A stretch of DNA of 64,000 bases from Gnetum montanum (lineage: Eukaryota; Streptophyta; Gnetopsida; Gnetales; Gnetaceae): positions 91,741-155,740 of the forward strand of contig MNCI01015841.1 in assembly GCA_015680685.1 (NCBI GenBank), written 5' to 3'. A model generated the notes under the pieces. It was given only the letters and a program-made list of their open reading frames with translations. It had not been told where the DNA came from and did no database searches. Numbering within the stretch: position 1 is the first letter of the stretch; each line of letters opens with the position of its first letter. Positions 1 through 10,438 of this stretch are shown here, in pieces. The position numbers were made by a program, and so were the translations under genes.

Positions 1-2
1 AT

Positions 3-131
3 ATCATTGAGTGCAACACAAAAGATATCATAGTCAAAGTTAAGAATCCAAATAAAGGCTCATGGAATGAAGTGTTCAAAGTTATCTTTGAATTTGGTAA
101 ACTCCACAAGCAGCTTGAGTTCAATAATTAG
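3..131 (+). CDS. Unrecognised partial reading frame at window edge
   Basis: A frame open from the left edge runs 42 codons to TAG at 129-131. The composition is protein-like (mixed charged and hydrophobic residues, containing VKVKNPNKGSWNEVFKVIFE). I do not recognise a family. It could be the end of an exon or of a retroelement frame, or chance in AT-rich DNA. Sequence to the left is needed to decide. Confidence 0.15.
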   Translation: MIECNTKDIIVKVKNPNKGSWNEVFKVIFEFGKLHKQLEFNN

Positions 132-2599
132 TTATTCAATAAAATGAATTTGGTCTAGTATCTTGAAGCATTGGGCTCTTGTGAGGATACAATCAAAAAA
201 ATATTTTTCCAATTTTTAGTCAATTAATCTTGAATTAGTTATAACTAATTTATGCCTCAAAACCTATAACAGGTTGAGACATGTTAATTATAAATGGGAG
301 AGGCAAGGAAGCTAGAAGGAACTAACACTTGGACATTAGAGATAGATTTTTGTACAATTACATTTTAAGTTAAAACTTGATTCAACTCATTTACTTCTAT
401 TCAGTGAGTTATCTTTAGTTTTCTACTTTATCATAGTTGCTTAGCTAGTAGTCAAGATAATAGTATGTCTTGTAGCTTATTTGTTGCAATTGTTTAATTA
501 CTTGTTTGAGCTAAGGATTTAGCAATTTTTGATATTATTGATGGATTCAAACAACTTCATTTTCCAAAGTATTTACTCATGTCAATGGTAGCTTGTCTTC
601 AATGTTTAAGATTTTATGTAATTTTACTATTTTATTTTTATGAATCCATTGAATCTTACTCTATTTATAGTTTTTCTCATGGAACTTTCTCTCTAGAAGA
701 GATTTGTGATAGATCTGTTGAATTACACTTAAGCATTAAACAAAACGATGATTTGTACATGTAGCATATGATTGAGATTACATAGACTAAGTAGCTATGA
801 TATAGGTGGAAGTTTATTTACCTACAAAATAAAGTATAAGAGGTGAGTATTTTCATAAAATTAAAATTTTTTTAAGCTCCCAAAATAAAATATTATGAAA
901 TTTATACTAAATATTAGTTCAAAACATTTAGTTCTCTACAACCACTAAGTTTATTTGAAGGAATCTAGGCCTTGATGTTTCTAGAAACTAGCAAATACCT
1001 AAACTTGAGTTTTTGAAAGAGCTCTCAGTCTTGTGATTATTACTTCAAGGAGGAGATAAATGTTGACATTAAATAAACCTTTTCCCCACCCATAGTTTCT
1101 TGTCACTAGGAAAGGAATAAATTATCAATGGTAGCCCTAAGTTTATGCCAACTCTATACAAACAACAAACATATGACTCTAAAAATATATCAAAATAAAA
1201 TGATGATGATGATGGAGGAACACAAAAAATAATCCAACAAGTCCAAATGACTAAAATATTCAACATGGTTTAACAATAAACTCAAAGATCATTTCTAAGA
1301 ACCTACCAATCTCAAAAGTAGTCCATTGGTATCAAACATTATCCAAGGATGTCAAAAGATGTTAAACTAACTACAAAATATAAGAATATATTGAAAAAAG
1401 AAAAAATTCAAAACCATAACTTCATTATGGTTCATGATGGTTGACCATGGTCTTGCTACAATCTAGCTATGACTTGTGATTTACATAGAGTTTCAAATTT
1501 AGTTGTTAAATAAAGAGAATAATACTTTATCTCTAATAATAGCTTGATCATGACTTGAATATGACTTGTGGTCTTAGACCATTACCTAATCTTGATTTTT
1601 GGTTGGTCACAAATGATCTAAAATATCTTAGAATTACACAAATATTATGAAAGAATTATCTATAACTTCACTCTAACTTGTGGTGGAATACCATGAATAG
1701 ATCATGAGTAGTGGTATTATAAGTTTCGCAATCTAAAACAAAAAATGTAATTCTAAAGGTATAGGATAATCATTATCTTATAATAATTCATGTTATAAGA
1801 TCATGATCTAACCACTACTCATGATCTATATTGATAATTTCACCAAAGATGTATGGTTAAACTATGGTTATGGCACAAACTCTAAGATGGAAGAAAATTT
1901 ATATAAAACAACAACCAATAATTCTAGAATAGATAGGAAATAAAGACAAGAAGTCATAAACCTCCTAATTAAGGATAAACACAAAAAATAATAGATGCTA
2001 TGGAAAAGTATTCAAACATATGAAATCATAAAATTTTAAAAAAATACTAAAAAATTGAAATTCAACAAAATAAAGAAAACCTAAATGGCTTTGAGACAAG
2101 ATGAATATTATGGTAAAAAAAAATACATGTACCTATAGTACCCATGATTAAAATGGTTATAATATTAAATTCTTCAAAATCCCAATTTTTATAATATCAT
2201 TAAAAATTAGCCAATTTAGGAACATAGATCATGCATTTCATGTATAAAAATTTGATGTTTCTAAAAATAAAAAGTAAGTCACAACCTATATATTAATTAC
2301 ATATGAATCATAAGATTTCAACAAAAATCAAATCATGCTACTAATTTACAAAACTTGAGAAGATTGAATAAATCATGAGAAAATGTCAAGAAGCATAAAG
2401 TTAAGAGGAACATGCATGAACTCACCTAGACACACATCAATCATAGGTACAACTATCCTACAACACTCTAACAATATCACCATAAGACTCCAATTTAGCA
2501 ATTCTTTCATGTTAATGTATAATGGATTCCAATAGCACTTAAAAAAATAGAGTCTGGGATATTTAATGAAATCTAACTTAAGACTTGAAATGGTCAAAA
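132..2599. other. Gene-poor AT-rich stretch
   Basis: No reading frame here resembles a known protein, and the short frames look random. Repeated words related to gatcatga and acttgtggt occur between 1430 and 1860 around a nested inverted repeat that is listed separately. The 5' LTR expected for the gene-carrying element that follows was not found here. It is missing, too decayed to see, or outside the window. Confidence 0.5.
1697..1829. repeat. Nested inverted repeat
   Basis: A perfect 19-bp inverted repeat has its left arm at 1697-1715 (atagatcatgagtagtggt) and its right arm at 1811-1829. Inside it, ATCTTATAA at 1775-1783 pairs perfectly with TTATAAGAT at 1793-1801. The whole could fold into a stem with an inner hairpin. 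It may be a small MITE-like remnant; no target duplication was identified. Confidence 0.5.
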
Positions 2600-3559
2600 A
2601 TTATCTCCTCCACATCACAGAATTTAGGAAAAAATGATGTTAATGGAACATTATATGCTTCAGTTACGGTAAAATTATGCTAGCTGGACCTTTCAAAAAC
2701 TTGAAAAATCTAACTTCATTTTTGAACTCTAAAGCTATGTCCAATGCATAGTACTTGTCAAGATGGTTCCAACAGTACAAATTTCATCCTCATCAGACTT
2801 ACAGTTTGAGCAAATATCATTATTTCAAGTTTCTTGATTGCATGCATTAAAAAAATATTAAATTATTAAATCATTATATATATATTTAACAATAATACCC
2901 AATCCCCAATAGCCAAAACCTTTATTATTAATTTTTTAATTTATAATTTAGTTTAATATAAATAATAATAATATTGTGAGGCCTATACAAGATGTGCAAC
3001 CTACCTAGGGCCATGTCAACCTTTAGGGCTAGACATCCCCTATTCTAGGGTTGGTTAGAGCAACCATGTGTGTGTCGCTTGCCTACTCAAACCACTCAAC
3101 CATCAATCATGCCTAATGCTTACCACCATCCATCTTCCACTGCATCATCTATTATCCTATAGTCACTACATTCCATTCTCTCTTCTATCATCATTGCAAC
3201 CATTGCTCACATGCATCACTTACCAAACCCTCACCTACCACTCTCTCGTATGCACCATTGATCTACCAGCTTCCACCAACTTCATTTCCTACCACTACTG
3301 ATGGCCTTTGTGCATCATGCCTTTCCAACCATTAGTCCTCATACCAAAACTATGTCACTTACCGTTCTGCCATGTGGCTACTCCATTGTGTTTTGCATTT
3401 TCTCTATAATTTTCATCATGTTTTTTGATGCCACGCAAGCTATTTTTATCACCACCTATGCTACTGTCACCATCGCCATTTCTTATGCTACTATTATTGC
3501 CTCCTCCTCTAGTGTCATTTGAAAATTCACCATAATTTTTGGCCACCAATGATACCCAT

Positions 3560-3870
3560 GGGAACCAACAATGCCATCGATAAAGACCCCTTCCAATACT
3601 TCATAGGCATTAATGGTGCCATTCGTAAAGGTCCCATCTAGCACTTCATGAGTACTAATGGAACCATTCATAAAGGCCCCCTATAGTGTTCCATGAGCAT
3701 TGATGATGACATCCATAAAGGCCCCCTCTAGTGCTCCGTGGACACCAACAACATTGTCCATAAAGGCCCCCCTCTAGCACTCCATGGGCACTGATGGTGC
3801 CATCCATAAAGAACTCCTTTGGTACTTTGTGGAAATCGATGGTGCTACCCATAAACACCCCCTCTAGTGC
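3560..3870. repeat. 45-bp minisatellite
   Basis: The word taaag or taaac recurs at 3581, 3626, 3671, 3716, 3761, 3807 and 3852, giving a period of 45 bp with one 46-bp step. The unit resembles a run of ccataaaggccccctctagt followed by a variable half. Because 45 is a multiple of three, the minus strand reads as a degenerate 15-residue repeat (for example TNGTINAYEVLEGVF). I see no equivalent array in copy 2. Host protein origin is not supported. Confidence 0.75.
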
Positions 3871-3905
3871 TTCACAAGCACCAATGGCATCATTGATAAT
3901 AGAAT

Positions 3906-5196
3906 TTTTTGGCATCCTTCAATGCCAAAAATCCTTGCCACAAATGTGCAATTTTGTAGAGTGTCGCGGGCCATGCTTGCCATGCTAGGGCCACATCGAT
4001 CCTTTGTGTGGGCCAAGTAGGCCCCTATCGAGGTTGTGTAGGTGCTAACGTAGGCCACGTGGACCCCTTCATAGGGTGTGTAGCCAACATCCAAGCTACA
4101 TTGGCTCTTCGAGAGCCATGTGGTAGAGGAAAAATGTTGCCACCATGAAATGATCTACACCATTAGATCAAATCACTATATTGAATGAATTTACTTACAC
4201 CGACCACTGTCAATCCCCTCTAGACGTTACCACTAGCATGCCATTTTGGCCATTGCTACCATCTTCCTTGCTTACTGTGCAATGGAAAAATTCTCTATCA
4301 ATAGATATTCTAATTTTTTGTCAATTGACCGAAAATTTGAAATTCCTATCAATTGAGAGAAAATTTAAAATTTTCATTCTCAAACCATTAGTTTAGATTA
4401 ATAATGCACAAAAATAAATTTCAAAAATAGAATTTGATGCATTTGTGTCATGTGAAATAAAAATTCCATAATTAAGCATGCTCGTCCTCGACTAGAACTG
4501 ACATGGGTGACCTCTTGAGAAGTCTCATTTTTTGTGCCAAAGATTCTGGACTACTAAACCCATAACTTTTGATTTTGGAAGTCTTTTTTAGTGAATGAAG
4601 AGTTGTTTTCTATAGATTTTAACCTTTTGGACATAATGGTAAAGTCAGATATGTCCCATGAAACCTCAAAAATTAGTTTTTCATCCCTTGCCCAACATAG
4701 TACCTCAATACCCTTAGAAGCTTAATTTTACCATAACTTAAGCATACAATGTTCTTTCTTAACATATGAATAGTCATTTCCAAAATTTTTCACCCTTTTA
4801 AACCCAATGGTAAGGTCAAATTTATCATCTAGGTATCTAATAATTTAATGATATCATGAAATGTGCCTTAAAAATCAACAAGATAAGGATAACTAATCAT
4901 GTCTTGTTTGGACTAACAAATTAAACCTTTTGGGCCTTGAGATCAAGTGCATAATCTCTGCTTGTAGTCTTAAGATATCTATGGCATGTCATTAGTTACA
5001 CTTTTGGAATTAGTGTCTTAAAGGAGAGTAGAAAGGTCAATAAGAATTGGATAATGTAGTAAATCAGCTAATCAATTAATATATCGATCTAGTTGAGGTA
5101 TTAGTTGGAGAATTAGTTGATAAAATAGAAAGGTCTTCAATGATTAAGAAGATGTAGATTCATTTGTCTTGCAATAAAAACATACGGTAGAAAATA
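3906..5196. other. Internal non-coding region of element copy 1
   Basis: No protein was recognised. The stretch is shared, inverted and diverged, with about 10440-11500 in copy 2, including the motif around 4260-4400 of repeated tcaattga/aaaattt words. It may be the 5' flank of the captured gene or the element's own leader. The shared extent shows it moved with the gene. Confidence 0.5.
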
Positions 5197-6355
5197 ATGG
5201 AGACTAAAAATCATGTTTTGACAAGGTGTATGATACCCATGAAAATAAATGGTCCAGTAGAGAATCTAATAATGAGAATGAAAGTTGCAATGTACAATGT
5301 TCTTGCAAGATCCCTAGCATGTGAGAAGCAATGGCCACTATGTCCATCATGGGCTTTGAACTACTAGGAGTATCAATATCCATACATTTTAGTAACATTA
5401 CAAGATTTGGATGCTAATTTTTTATGCCTACAAGAAGTCTTGCCATGGTAGTTTCTATACCAGAGGTATTTATAAGTAAAAATGTTCTTTTATAACCTCT
5501 TCTTTTGAGCCATATAGATTAGCCTATTGTACAAATCACAAAATGGATGGTTGTGTGACCTTTTATAAAGAATCCAAGTTTGAATTAGAACAAAGATTTG
5601 AATGGAGTTTAGAAAATATGATTTTCAAAATTCCAATACTTCAAACCATGGAAAAGAAAAAATAATCAAGATTTTCAAAAAATCACATAGCCTTGGTAGT
5701 AATTCTAAAAATCTAGTTATCAGGAATATGTGTATGTTTTGTTACCACACATTTAATTGTCAAATCAACATGTCCAACTGTGAGATTATGTTAAGAAGCA
5801 CACCTGATTAAGCAAACATAAGAAAGTTTAAACAATAAAGTATTCCAAAGCTATACTAATCTAGTGCCATTTGTTCTTTATCAATACTTCAACAGAAAAG
5901 TTGGAAGTAGTGTATATCAATTTTTAAAATATGTATGTTTAAAAGAATTCTTGGAAGATGAACCTGATTTAAAAAAGATATTTTCATTAATTTAGCATGA
6001 AATTCCATTGGTTATTGCATCTACTTACTTTGAATGTTCAATAGATAAATTAGATTCTAGAAATCAAGAATAGATGATGTTGATGGATAGTGCTCATCAA
6101 GAATCACAGTTTAGTAATTACTCTACTATGATTAATGAGGATGGATTAACAAGATTCTTCATTGAAACTCTAGATTATATTTGGTATGATGTCTGATTCT
6201 TCCAAGTTACCAAGTTACTAGAGTTGATTTCTAAAGAAGAAGTGGAGAAGAATCAAGATCAAGCCCTTCCATCTCAAACAAGACCATTTGATCATATACC
6301 ACTTATGGTAGAATTACAATTACTTCTATTAGTTTATAAGGTTGATCATGAATAG
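5197..6355 (+). pseudogene. CCR4/Angel-type EEP exonuclease relic, copy 1
   Basis: Decayed gene of the endonuclease/exonuclease/phosphatase fold. Intact relatives such as CCR4, Angel and nocturnin remove poly(A) tails or cut RNA with two metal ions. Signature blocks appear in family order across frames: MYNVL (catalytic Asn), CPSWALN, FLCLQEV (catalytic Glu), a GCVTFYKESKFEL block, VTTHL where the usual Asn of NTH is Thr, FNRKVGSSVYQFL where the usual GDFN has lost its Gly-Asp, ETLDYIWY, and FDHIPL near the end (catalytic Asp-His). Start is the ATG at 5197, matching the start of copy 2. In-frame stops and a deletion of roughly 20 bp near 5460 break it. It lies directly upstream of a polypurine tract and LTR, which suggests capture by the element. 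An independent processed pseudogene is less likely because copy 2 has the same setting. Confidence 0.75.
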
Positions 6356-6762
6356 GAAGTATCTCACTCTTACTATTATTGATAAATATTATTATTTACG
6401 TTATTTTTAAATTATATTTTAATTGGATAAATAAAATATCTAAGGTAATGGAAGTTGGGAATAAAGGATTTACCCTACCATCACTTGGATAACTATATTC
6501 GAGTTTCACTTTTTATGGCCCTAGTTAGGACTGGTGATTGGTGGTTGGTAGATCTTAAATTCACCTCTTGTCATTATCTTAGAAAATGAAGTAAGTATTA
6601 AGAACATAATATTTTATTTTCTATATATTCTTCTTACATATATCTTGTTTGCAGAATAAGCAAGAAACAACTTCAAGTTCAAAAGAGAAATCAAATTATG
6701 GAGCATAGAAGCATTGGAGCTAGGAAAAAGATAGTGAACATGGACTTATTTGAGGATGAACA
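6356..6762 (+). other. 3' flank of captured gene with splice-like junction
   Basis: No domain was recognised. A canonical-looking donor (gtaagtatta, 6591) and acceptor (cttgtttgcag, ending 6654) bracket 64 bp. Beyond the acceptor, a short frame beginning NKQETTSSSKEKSNY is conserved in copy 2 (minus, about 9220-9280). This could be a last exon of the captured gene. A 64-bp intron is short for plants, so confidence is limited. Confidence 0.4.
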
Positions 6763-6781
6763 AAACCTAAGGGGGGTAGAT
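6763..6781 (+). promoter_or_regulatory. Polypurine tract, copy 1
   Basis: The run aacctaaggggggtagat lies immediately before the LTR start. Copy 2 has the same motif in the same place (minus, 9147-9159). A polypurine tract primes plus-strand DNA synthesis in LTR elements. Confidence 0.65.
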
Positions 6782-7257
6782 TGTAATATTTCCATTTCCA
6801 AATAACATTACTTTATAATGAAGATTTTGCCTTTTCATAACAAGTGTTATCATTATCATATCAAAACCCGAAAGGGCATGCTGTAATTGAGACCTAAAAG
6901 GGCATATTGTAATAATAGATGTGTCTCTTAAGGTGACCTAAGGAATTTATACCCAGGCTTACAAGTGGTGCTAGCATGAAATGGTGGAGCCAGTATAAGC
7001 ATGTCATAGGAGCTAGGTGAATGGGAATAGGAAGAGGACTAGCCATTCCTTCTAGCCGATAATAGGCCTAACTATTCTGGTAGTGTTGGATTGCCTCTTA
7101 GGGATAGATGCTAAAGGAATCAAACCTCAAGAAACACTCTCAAAGTATGATCTAGATACACTATTCCATATCAATAAAGCATTATTTTCTTTCTCTTTTT
7201 GCATTTTTCCTATTATTTGTGCATATGTTGTCTATCTTTCATAACTTGAAACCAAAA
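6782..7257 (+). repeat. Truncated 3' LTR, copy 1
   Basis: Starts TGTAATATTTCC, diverged from a TGTGACATC start. It matches the reverse complement of 8690-9141 well, including the region around gacccgaaagggcatg. An AATAAA polyadenylation motif lies at 7173-7178. Homology is lost near 7250, before the expected LTR end, where Copia sequence begins, so the LTR is truncated. Confidence 0.7.
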
Positions 7258-8537
7258 ATTTTAAAGAAGTAGAAATAGAGGAAGGATGGATTTCATCCAC
7301 GCAAGAAGATTTACTAGAAATGATGTGTGGGAATTAACTCTTAAACTTGATCACAAATAGATTTTATAAATAAAATGGATTTATAGAAACAAAGGAGATG
7401 GAAATAACAACATTATTACAAATAAAGCCAGGTTGGTTACCAAAGGATACAATCAATAAGAGGAAATTGATTTTAATGAAGCTTTTGCTCTTATGACCAA
7501 AATTGATTCAATCAGACTTCTTTTAGCCTATGCAAGTATTAAAAACATCAAGCTATACCAAATGGATATGAAGAGTGCCTTTTTAAATGGAACTATTCAT
7601 GATGAAGTATATGTTGAGAATCCCAAAGGATTTTTGGATCCAATTCATCCAAATTATTTTTTAAAATTAAAGACTCATTATGGGCTCAAACAAGCCCCTT
7701 GAGCTTGGTATGATAGACTGTAACATAATCTCATATCTAATGGTTTCAAGAGATATAGGGTAGATGTTACTTTATTTCTTAAATTTGAAAGTAAATATTT
7801 ACTTATTGTGTAAATTTATGTTCATGATATTATATTTGGAGCTACTAATGAAATTTTATGCAAGAAATTTTTAGCTCTTATGCAAAACAAAATTTAAAAT
7901 AAGAATGATAGGAGAACTCAAAAACTTCATTGGATTTCAATTTGGTCAAACTAAAGGTGGAACCTTCATTTGTCAAACAAAATACATTAATGATCTACTA
8001 CAAAGATTCAATTTAGTTGATGTAAAACTAAAAGAAACATCTATGGCTATACATTTTAAGCTTAACAAAGTTGAGTAAGGAAAATTTGTTGATACCAAGC
8101 TTTATATAGGTATGATTGGTAGCTTACTTTATTTTACCATTAGTAGATTTGACATTGCTTTAACTATTGGAATATGTACCAAGTACCAAGTATCAAGATA
8201 ATCCAAAGGAATCACATATAAAAGCTATTAAACAAAATTTTCATTATTTAAAAGGTACTATTGACTGGGAACTTTGGTATTAAAAGGGCTCCTCACTTAA
8301 TCTTGTCGAGTATTATGATGCAAATTGGGTAGGCTATACATATGATCATTAGAGCACAACTGGAAATTGCTTCATTCTAGGAAAAAGTCTTGTGTCTTGG
8401 GAAACAAAAACACAAACATCTATAAATCTTTCTATAGTAGAAGAAAAATATATTTAAGCTAGAAATTTTTGTGCATAAATTTTATGAATGAAGGAAAATG
8501 TTAAGGATCAAGGTGTCCAATTAAATTACATCCCTAT
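7258..8537 (+). pseudogene. Ty1/Copia pol relic (reverse transcriptase, RNase H)
   Basis: Decayed Copia polyprotein segment. Order: an N-terminal RT block (GWI...FTRNDVWEL), a core RT stretch at 7493-7702 containing KLYQMDMKSAFLNG and YGLKQAP, then YVHDI (degenerate YVDDI, near 7815), a GMIGSLLYFT block and an RNase H part with YDANW, STTGNCFILG and SWETKTQT. Many in-frame stops and several frame changes make it non-functional. It is cut at 8537 by the LTR of gene-carrying copy 2, where the conserved frame should continue. No Copia LTR was recognised. It is probably the host sequence into which copy 2 inserted. Confidence 0.85.
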
Positions 8538-9141
8538 TGTGACATCCCATCCCTGGATGTCATGAAAAACATCAAATATATGATATATTAGACATTATGC
8601 ATATAAAGAAAATATATCAAATGTGAAATATGTGTGATATTCGACATTTTGTATAAAGGAAATAATAGGAAAAATGTAGAAAGAGAAATAAAAGGATGCT
8701 TTATTGATATGGAATAGCGTATTTGTATCATGCTTTGGGAGTGTTCCTTGGGGTTTTCTTCCTTTGGTATCTATCCCTTAGAGGCAATATAACACTACCA
8801 CCACTATTAGGCTTATAACTTGGTTAGAAGAGATGGCTAGTCCACTTCCTATTCTACTTCACCCACTTCCTGTAACTTGCCTATACCGACTTTGCCACTC
8901 CATGACTTGCCTATATTGGCTCCACCATTCCATGCTGGCACGACCTCTAACCCTAGGTATAAATGTCTTAGGTCAAACTCCCAAAGGTTACCTTAAGAGA
9001 CACGTCTATTATTACAACATGCCCTTTCGGGTCTCAATTACAACTGCACTTTTGGGTCTTATTAAGATAACAATGAAACTTGTTATGAAGAGACACCATC
9101 TTCATTAGGTAGCAACATCATTTGGAAATGGGGATGTGATA
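8538..9141 (-). repeat. 3' LTR, copy 2
   Basis: About 604 bp. Its low-coordinate end reads TGTGACATCCCATCC, the complement of an LTR end GGGATGTCACA. The opposite end reads TATCACATCCC on the minus strand, a diverged TGTGACATCCC. The termini therefore form a long inverted repeat. The first 250 bp match 13299-13558 closely. An AATAAAG motif on the minus strand falls near 8700. Confidence 0.75.
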
Positions 9142-9146
9142 ATATA

Positions 9147-9159
9147 TCCCCCTTAGGTT
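9147..9159 (-). promoter_or_regulatory. Polypurine tract, copy 2
   Basis: On the minus strand the run aacctaaggggga ends a few bases before the LTR start. It matches the tract of copy 1 and fixes the element's orientation. Confidence 0.6.
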
Positions 9160-9307
9160 TCATTTGTCCTTGAATGAATCCACAGTATGTATCTTTTTCC
9201 AGCTTCATTGCTTTCTTTCATTATCCTGTACTCCAATAATTTGATTTCTCCTTTGAACTTGAAGTTGTTTCTTGCTTATTCTGTAAACAAAATATATGTG
9301 AGAAAAA

Positions 9308-9818
9308 NNNNNNNNNNNNNNNNNNNNNNNNNNNNNNNNNNNNNNNNNNNNNNNNNNNNNNNNNNNNNNNNNNNNNNNNNNNNNNNNNNNNNNNNNNNNN
9401 NNNNNNNNNNNNNNNNNNNNNNNNNNNNNNNNNNNNNNNNNNNNNNNNNNNNNNNNNNNNNNNNNNNNNNNNNNNNNNNNNNNNNNNNNNNNNNNNNNNN
9501 NNNNNNNNNNNNNNNNNNNNNNNNNNNNNNNNNNNNNNNNNNNNNNNNNNNNNNNNNNNNNNNNNNNNNNNNNNNNNNNNNNNNNNNNNNNNNNNNNNNN
9601 NNNNNNNNNNNNNNNNNNNNNNNNNNNNNNNNNNNNNNNNNNNNNNNNNNNNNNNNNNNNNNNNNNNNNNNNNNNNNNNNNNNNNNNNNNNNNNNNNNNN
9701 NNNNNNNNNNNNNNNNNNNNNNNNNNNNNNNNNNNNNNNNNNNNNNNNNNNNNNNNNNNNNNNNNNNNNNNNNNNNNNNNNNNNNNNNNNNNNNNNNNNN
9801 NNNNNNNNNNNNNNNNNN
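9308..9818. other. Assembly gap (511 N)
   Basis: A run of N. By comparison with copy 1 it should hold the C-terminal half of the exonuclease relic. Any frame read across it is meaningless. Confidence 0.99.
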
Positions 9819-10438
9819 TCTAACATCTAAACATGTTGGTTTGGTAATCAAATGTGTGTTAACCATGCATACACATCTTCTTGATAGATGAAATCTTAGA
9901 ATCACTACCAAGGCTATGTGATTTTTTCGAAATATTAACTATTCCTTCTTTCCCATCTCTTGAAGTTCTGGAATTTCAAAAATCATATTTTCTAAACTCC
10001 ATTCAAATCTTTGTACCAATTCAAACTTGGCTTCTTTATAAAAGATTGCACAATCATCCAGGTTGTGATTTCTGCAATAGGCTAATCTATATGGCTCAAA
10101 AGAAGAACTTCCATAGGAGGCTTTTTGCTTGTACATACCCTTGTATCCCATCTTTTCCAAGTCCAGTTGAAATTGATATAAAATTTCCATGTCAAGATTT
10201 CTTGTAGGCACAAGACATTAACATCCAAATCTTCTAATTTTGCTAAGATGTGTGGATATCGATATTCATGCCAATCTAAGGCACATGATGGACATAGCAG
10301 ATGTTGTTTCTCACTTACTAATGATCTTTCAAGTACGTTGTATGTTGTAACTTTCATTCTCATTCTTGGATTCTTTTTTGAATCATTTCTCTTCATGAGT
10401 ATCATACTTCTTGTTGAAATAAGATTTTGAGTCTCCAT
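9819..10438 (-). pseudogene. CCR4/Angel-type EEP exonuclease relic, copy 2
   Basis: N-terminal half of the same captured gene as at 5197-6355. Frame one (10438-10082) carries TYNVL with the catalytic Asn, CPSCALDW and NVLCLQEI with the catalytic Glu. After one frameshift, frame two (10211-9939) carries LEKMGYKGMYKQK and DDCAIFYKEAKFEL. A third frame near the gap carries LVVILRF and CMVNTHL, keeping the catalytic Asn-Thr-His that copy 1 has lost. The remainder falls in the N gap. Two frameshifts make it a pseudogene, but it has fewer stops than copy 1. The unusual SSSFEPYRLAYC insert before the DDC/DGC block is shared by both copies, so both derive from one captured version. Plant CCR4-homolog and Angel-like proteins are the likely source. 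Confidence 0.75.

Larger units (their letters stand above)
2600..7257 (+). mobile_element. LTR element carrying an EEP-exonuclease gene, copy 1
   Basis: From about 2620 this strand matches the reverse complement of 8538-12900 in blocks: 2680-2820 with about 12670-12790, 4260-4400 with 11280-11360, 4440-5190 with 10680-11220, 5197-5800 with 9819-10438, and 6640-7200 with 8690-9307. The right side has the gene relic, a polypurine tract and the start of an LTR in that order, as in copy 2. No gag or pol was recognised, so the element appears non-autonomous. The left end is a guess, because the 5' LTR is missing or unrecognisable. Confidence 0.6.

Noticed and set aside
3068-3522. Thr/Ser/His-rich frames upstream of the 45-bp array
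   Set aside because: Composition follows the low-complexity DNA, there is no domain, and the element copy in reverse does not keep the frame.
9187-9911. Long frames across the N run
   Set aside because: They are open only because N has no stops. Only the pieces outside the gap were used.
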